9,541 bases of DNA, taken from positions 1 through 9,541 of the forward strand of contig JADYZI010000198.1 in the NCBI GenBank assembly GCA_020853255.1, written 5' to 3'. The translations under genes were made by a program, and so were the position numbers. The notes under the pieces are model-generated. The model saw only the letters and a list, made by a program, of their open reading frames with translations. It was not told where the DNA came from and searched no databases. This document shows, in pieces, positions 6,436 through 9,541 of this stretch; positions within the stretch are counted from its first letter, which is position 1, and the number at the start of each line of letters is the position of its first letter. Origin of the DNA: Acidobacteriota bacterium (lineage in GTDB: Bacteria > Acidobacteriota > Blastocatellia > Pyrinomonadales > Pyrinomonadaceae).

Positions 6436-7107
6436 ATGCGGGCATTGCTGATAGAAGATGACCACCGGATCGCGGGCTTTGTCGGAAAAGGTTTGCGAGA
6501 AAATTCGTACGCGGTCGATATTGCGAACGATGGTGAAGAAGCGACCTATATGGCCTCGCTCAACCCATACGACATTTTCATTTTGGATGTGAATCTGCCG
6601 AGGAAGAACGGGTTTGAAGTATGTTCCGAACTTCGGCAGGCTGGCGTCAGCAATCCAATACTAATGCTGACCGCCCGCGATGCGATCGAGGATCGAATCG
6701 CGGGCCTCGATGGCGGCGCCGACGATTATTTGACAAAGCCGTTCGAGTTTCGCGAACTGCTTGCCCGTCTTCGTGCCCTGCTTCGAAGGCATAGCTTTAT
6801 CAGGCCTCCTTCGATCCAAATAGCCGATCTCGAGATCGATACGGTTTCGCAGACCGTACGACGCAGCGGTTCCCAGATCGAACTCACGACAAAGGAATAC
6901 GCCTTGATCGAGTTCCTCGCGATCAATCAGGGCAGGGTGGTTGGCCGCGAAGAGATCTCGGAGCATGTTTGGAATGAAAGCTTCGATCCATTTTCCAATC
7001 TGATCGAGGTCTATATCAAAAGGCTCCGGAGAAAATTGGACGAAGGCTTTGATGTTCAGCTGATCCATACCCGACGCGGCGCCGGCTATATTCTCACGGA
7101 TGCTTAG
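6436..7107 (+). CDS. OmpR/PhoB-family DNA-binding response regulator
   Basis: A cytoplasmic transcription factor activated by phosphotransfer. The receiver domain (1-118) has the acidic pocket E7-D8-D9, phospho-acceptor D51 (ILDVNLP), switch T79 (MLTARDA) and K101 in TKPF. The winged-helix effector (about 126-221) has the family elements LTTKEYALIEFLA, the recognition-helix region FSNLIEVYIKRLRRKL (186-201) and the wing HTRRGAGYIL (211-220). At 223 aa it is complete and of standard length. Its stop overlaps the kinase start by 8 nt, so the two are translationally coupled and surely cognate. It is divergent from mpl and shares an 88-bp control region, so autoregulation could also touch mpl. 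The subfamily resembles metal- or envelope-stress regulators such as CusR/HprR, but the signal cannot be deduced. Confidence 0.96.
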   Translation: MRALLIEDDHRIAGFVGKGLRENSYAVDIANDGEEATYMASLNPYDIFILDVNLPRKNGFEVCSELRQAGVSNPILMLTARDAIEDRIAGLDGGADDYLTKPFEFRELLARLRALLRRHSFIRPPSIQIADLEIDTVSQTVRRSGSQIELTTKEYALIEFLAINQGRVVGREEISEHVWNESFDPFSNLIEVYIKRLRRKLDEGFDVQLIHTRRGAGYILTDA

Positions 7108-8476
7108 GTCGATCCGAGTAAAACTTACACTTTGGTACATCTGCATTCTTGCCCTGGTATTCACGGCGTTCGCGGCCGTCACATATACGCTTATCGTTCG
7201 CGCACTTCGCGATGAGATGCGGACAAACGTCTCCGAAATGGCAAATGACCTGATCACAGCTTTGAATCAGGCACGCAATGATAAGCACACGCGGTTAACG
7301 CCCGAAAACCTGATAAACGAAGTTCTTTCGGAGTTCAACTTTCGCGATTACCGTTTTGCCGTGTTTGATGAGCAGGGCAGGTTGATCGGAAAGACGCTTG
7401 ACCAAGACCCGTCGGTCGTTATCCGAAACGCCCCGGATCAAAACAATTTTGCCCGCATCGACATAGCGAACGAGACTTTCAGCGTTCTAGAGCGATCGAT
7501 ACAATTGGGCGGCAAGAGTTTTCGGCTATATGTTTTCTTCTCCGTCGAAGATCGGGAGCTCACCCAACGGCGCATACGGAATATCTTCTTTCTCGGCGCG
7601 CCGATAATGCTTTTGTTTGCCGGATTCGGCGGCTATTTTCTTGCACGCCAGAGCCTGCGGCCGATCGCTTTGATGGGCGAACGAGCGAAACAAATAGGTG
7701 CTGAAAATCTTCACGAACGATTGCCGGTGAAGAACCCGAATGATGAGATCGGAAACCTTGCGATCTTGTTCAACCAATTGCTCGATCGGCTCGACCGCGA
7801 GTTCGAACGCCAGCGGCGCTTTATCGCAGATGCGTCGCACGAACTTAGGACCCCGCTTGCCATCGTCCGCGGCGAGTCAGAGGTCGCCTTGCAGAACGAT
7901 CATCGGAGTGTCGGCGAATATCAAGAATCGCTGCGGATCGTCAACGATGAGGGTAAGCGGCTGACAAAGATAGTTGATGATCTGTTCACACTCGCGCGGG
8001 CGGATGGCGGCGATGCCGCTGTTAACTTCGGCCAGGTACATCTTGATGAGGTCATCGAAGATTGCGTCACCTCGATCCGGACACTTGCGGAAAAAGCGAA
8101 AGTACAACTCAGCTTTGAATGTGAGCCGACAAGGATCCGCGGTGATGAGTCGTTGCTGAGGCGTCTTTTTCTCAACCTGCTGGATAATGCCGTCAAGTAC
8201 AACATCCCGGGCGGCCGCGTCCATGTAACCGCTGAAGCAAACCGGATCGAGGTCCGCAATACCGGCCCCGAGATACCAGCGGATCAGCAAGGGCTTATCT
8301 TCGAACGATTCTATAGGATCAACAAGGCCTATTCCCGAAGAACGGAAACCATCACCAGCGGTGCAGGCCTAGGTCTTGCGATCTCAAAATGGATCGCCGA
8401 GATCCACAACGCAGAGCTTTCCATTTCGCGTTCGGATAACGATGAAAATATTTTTTCAATTTTGTTCCCACGTTAA
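7100..8476 (+). CDS. Sensor histidine kinase, membrane-bound (HAMP-HisKA-HATPase)
   Basis: An inner-membrane sensor that autophosphorylates and passes phosphate to the upstream regulator. Order: TM1 (about 10-33), periplasmic sensor (about 35-158, no recognised fold), TM2 (about 161-182), HAMP (about 183-236), dimerisation/phospho-acceptor helix with SHELRTP (246-252, H247), N box NLLDNAVKY (359-367), G1-like VRNTGPEI (385-392), F box FERFYR (401-406) and G2 GAGLGLAI (421-428). The usual Asp of G1 (DxGxG) is Asn387. This substitution occurs in active kinases of the CusS-like group, so it need not mean loss of activity. The ATG lies inside the regulator's last codons. The protein is complete at 458 aa. 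The next gene begins 76 nt downstream with its own strong ribosome site and may be part of the same transcript. Confidence 0.96.
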   Translation: MLRSIRVKLTLWYICILALVFTAFAAVTYTLIVRALRDEMRTNVSEMANDLITALNQARNDKHTRLTPENLINEVLSEFNFRDYRFAVFDEQGRLIGKTLDQDPSVVIRNAPDQNNFARIDIANETFSVLERSIQLGGKSFRLYVFFSVEDRELTQRRIRNIFFLGAPIMLLFAGFGGYFLARQSLRPIALMGERAKQIGAENLHERLPVKNPNDEIGNLAILFNQLLDRLDREFERQRRFIADASHELRTPLAIVRGESEVALQNDHRSVGEYQESLRIVNDEGKRLTKIVDDLFTLARADGGDAAVNFGQVHLDEVIEDCVTSIRTLAEKAKVQLSFECEPTRIRGDESLLRRLFLNLLDNAVKYNIPGGRVHVTAEANRIEVRNTGPEIPADQQGLIFERFYRINKAYSRRTETITSGAGLGLAISKWIAEIHNAELSISRSDNDENIFSILFPR

Positions 8477-8540
8477 TCTTCTGTTTATCTTTGCCCATGT
8501 AATCTACCTTTGAACTCGCGGAAAGCGGGTAATTATTCGT

Positions 8541-8546
8541 AGGAGA
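8541..8546 (+). promoter_or_regulatory. Ribosome binding site AGGAGA of the Lys-rich protein gene
   Basis: AGGAGA lies 6 nt before the ATG at 8553. It is good evidence that this short, low-complexity reading frame is a real, well-translated gene. Confidence 0.75.
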
Positions 8547-8552
8547 ACAAAC

Positions 8553-8816
8553 ATGAAACTATTGAACAACTGGCTGGGCAAGATCTCACTTCTGTCAATG
8601 ATGTTGGTTGCCGCGATCGCCATCGGTTCCGTCAACACCTTCGGCGCGGTCCACGACACGAAACCGGGAAAGACACGTTCGGCCCGAATGGCAAAGAAGG
8701 CCGACACTAAGACCAAAAAGGCAAAGAAGGCAAAGAAGGCAAAGAAGCCGACCGTCAAGAAAAAGCGACATCACGCTCAGAAGCACACAACTGTAAAGAG
8801 CTCGAAGAAGAGCTAA
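8553..8816 (+). CDS. Small exported Lys-rich cationic protein (Asr-like in design)
   Basis: An 87-aa protein with a clear signal peptide: basic MKLLNNWLGK, hydrophobic core (about 11-30, rich in Leu, Met, Val, Ala and Ile), and a probable cleavage after TFGA (near residue 32). The mature part (about 55 residues) is strongly basic and disordered: PGKTRSARMAKKADTKTKK, then KKAKKAKKAKK, then KKKRHHAQKH and a KSSKKS tail, with only two or three acidic residues. A small secreted protein of Lys/Ala/His composition recalls E. coli Asr, an acid-induced periplasmic protein controlled by two-component systems. The likeness is in architecture; homology is not established because low-complexity sequence converges easily. 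It follows the kinase gene by 76 nt. Other roles possible from charge alone are binding to wall polymers, lipid A or nucleic acid. Confidence is high that it is an exported protein and low on function. Confidence 0.82.
   Translation: MKLLNNWLGKISLLSMMLVAAIAIGSVNTFGAVHDTKPGKTRSARMAKKADTKTKKAKKAKKAKKPTVKKKRHHAQKHTTVKSSKKS
8715..8747 (+). repeat. In-frame 9-nt tandem repeat encoding Lys-Lys-Ala
   Basis: Three copies of GCAAAGAAG follow one another at 8721-8747, preceded by AAAAAG (8715-8720). A fourth, isolated copy of the same nonamer is at 8691-8699. The copies are identical at the DNA level, including synonymous positions, which points to recent slippage. Length changes in units of nine keep the frame. 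Confidence 0.85.
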
Positions 8817-9086
8817 AAACTCAGTCAGCAGGCAACGTGGGAGACAAGGTAGGGGCATGAGTTTACTCATTCCAGGTAACCAACGACAAAAAGGGGCCTT
8901 CAAGGACAGGCGGGCCCCAAGCGGGACAGCCCACACAGATCGAGCAGGGGACGGTTGGGAGCAGAGAAGCATGCGACAGAGGGGATAAATTCTCAGCTCT
9001 TCAATGAACGCAAGGCGCCCGGTCATAGTTACGATGGAGTTCTATGATCAGACGCCTTTCGTGTTTGGAAAGGAGGCCGCTTTCGT
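8817..9086. other. Gene-free intergenic stretch between convergent genes
   Basis: About 270 nt between the Lys-rich gene and the S46 peptidase stop. It holds the minus-strand terminator candidate (8888-8918) and a small inverted repeat, ATGAG/CTCAT (8857-8861 with 8866-8870). From about 8920 to 9000 the plus strand is purine-rich. No convincing reading frame was found on either strand; the short plus-strand frame starting at 9004 runs antisense into the peptidase gene and has no ribosome site. Confidence 0.6.
8888..8918 (-). terminator. Probable rho-independent terminator of the S46 peptidase gene
   Basis: Read on the minus strand, GGGGCC (8918-8913) pairs with GGCCCC (8898-8893) around a 14-nt loop, and five T residues (8892-8888) follow directly. 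Orientation and position fit the peptidase transcript, which would carry a 3' tail of about 170 nt. On the plus strand no T-run follows, so it is not an obvious terminator for the Lys-rich gene. The loop is longer than ideal. Confidence 0.5.
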
Positions 9087-9541
9087 TTACTTCCCTGTAA
9101 GCTCGTTCACGAGTTCGTTAGCGTCGTATATTTTTCGCAACGCCTCGATAATTCCGGCGCTGTGGACGCCGACCGCACGGGAGCCTTCGGCTTCGTCTAT
9201 ATACCAGTAACGGTTCGAGAGCTTCTGGTTATTACTGTCGAAGTTCAGGCCGACGACCTCGCCATTGCGGTTGATCACCGGCGAGCCGGAGTTGCCGCCG
9301 ATGGTGTCGGCGGTATAGACGAAGTTCAGCGGCGTCGAAAGATCGATCTTGTCGCGGCGGTCAAGCAATCGCTGCGGAAGGTTGAACGGAACTTCATTGT
9401 CGAAGCTGATGTTTCGGTCGTAAAGGCCGAAGAAGGTTGTCTTAAACGGTACAAGCGTCGTGTCTTCGTCATAGCCTTTGACCTTGCCGTATTCGATGCG
9501 GAGCTGCGAATTGGCATCTGGCGGCATGCTTTTGCCATATA
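9087..9541 (-). CDS. S46-family dipeptidyl-peptidase (DPP7/DPP11 type), C-terminal part only
   Basis: The frame is open through the right edge, so only about the last 150 residues of a protein normally about 700 aa long are visible. Numbering from the internal Met at 9527, the family blocks are [18 protein letters not shown] (2-19), [20 protein letters not shown] (68-87) and [11 protein letters not shown] (89-99). The chymotrypsin-type GNSGSP carries the catalytic Ser (S80); His and Asp partners lie outside the window. These enzymes act in the periplasm, releasing dipeptides from oligopeptide N-termini for uptake as carbon and nitrogen. The residue aligned with the P1-specificity position (Gly673 in DPP7, Arg673 in DPP11) is Ser98 here. 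The C-terminus, after an ELTGK end, is intact. A terminator candidate lies downstream at 8888-8918. Confidence 0.92.
   Translation of the reverse strand, partial: YGKSMPPDANSQLRIEYGKVKGYDEDTTLVPFKTTFFGLYDRNISFDNEVPFNLPQRLLDRRDKIDLSTPLNFVYTADTIGGNSGSPVINRNGEVVGLNFDSNNQKLSNRYWYIDEAEGSRAVGVHSAGIIEALRKIYDANELVNELTGK

Noticed and set aside
8254..8277. Kinase G1 box with Asn in place of Asp as a sign of a dead kinase
   Set aside because: The VxNxGxxI form is found in active kinases of the CusS-like group, and the H, N, F and G2 boxes are all intact.
8510..8538. A possible promoter (TTGAAC at 8510) for the Lys-rich gene
   Set aside because: No acceptable -10 lies at 16-18 nt spacing without colliding with the ribosome site at 8541; not supportable from sequence.
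8715..8747. The short repeats as a CRISPR-like array
   Set aside because: They are contiguous 9-nt in-frame codon repeats with no spacers; a coding slippage tract explains them.
8857..8870. ATGAG-TTTA-CTCAT inverted repeat as an operator
   Set aside because: Only 5-bp arms in a convergent intergenic region with no promoter nearby; chance level.
9004..9210. Short plus-strand frame near the right end
   Set aside because: It overlaps the S46 peptidase coding end in antisense and has no ribosome site or recognisable feature.

Overview
The window is about 9.5 kb of moderately GC-rich chromosomal DNA from a Gram-negative-type bacterium. The envelope genes point that way: an exported PBP4-class D,D-carboxypeptidase, a Mpl muropeptide-recycling ligase, a probable lipoprotein and an S46 dipeptidyl-peptidase. 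S46 peptidases, TTG starts and this general gene mix fit a soil Acidobacteriota (Blastocatellia-like) genome. That assignment is inference; no rRNA or other taxonomic marker is present.

Layout, left to right. (1) Positions 3-1637 (+): the C-terminal part of a copper-amine-oxidase-fold protein whose start lies outside the window and whose cofactor-site residues look degenerate. (2) 1651-1729: a long imperfect hairpin in the gap before the next gene. (3) 1805-3547 (+): dacB/PBP4, with a strong Shine-Dalgarno and a TTG start. (4) 3563-3645: a composite hairpin with a perfect 15-bp outer stem and an internal short tandem repeat. (5) 3698-4330 (+): a small unrecognised lipoprotein, convergent (9-bp gap) with (6) 4340-4822 (-), an orphan protein whose C-terminal half resembles TNT-type NAD glycohydrolase domains. 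(7) 4941-6347 (-): mpl. (8) 6436-7107 and 7100-8476 (+): an OmpR-type response regulator and its histidine kinase, overlapping by 8 nt and divergent from mpl. (9) 8553-8816 (+): an 87-residue exported, very Lys-rich protein with a KKA repeat, reminiscent of acid-shock protein Asr. (10) 9087-9541 (-): the C-terminal end of an S46 dipeptidyl-peptidase, with a probable terminator at 8888-8918.

How it works together: dacB trims peptidoglycan peptides in the periplasm, and Mpl recaptures tripeptide released during wall turnover, so the centre of the window is a loose wall-remodelling and recycling neighbourhood. The two-component system has no visible ligand clue, but the small cationic exported protein 76 nt downstream is a natural candidate target. 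Two initiation styles coexist. dacB and the Lys-rich gene have strong AGGAG-type ribosome sites. The divergent mpl and regulator genes have none, and each has TAAAAT exactly 6 nt before its ATG, which suggests leaderless transcripts.

I did not find a complete new multi-gene system. The best leads are the degenerate amine oxidase, the TNT-like orphan, the Asr-like protein beside a two-component system, the two structured intergenic elements and the mirrored leaderless promoters.
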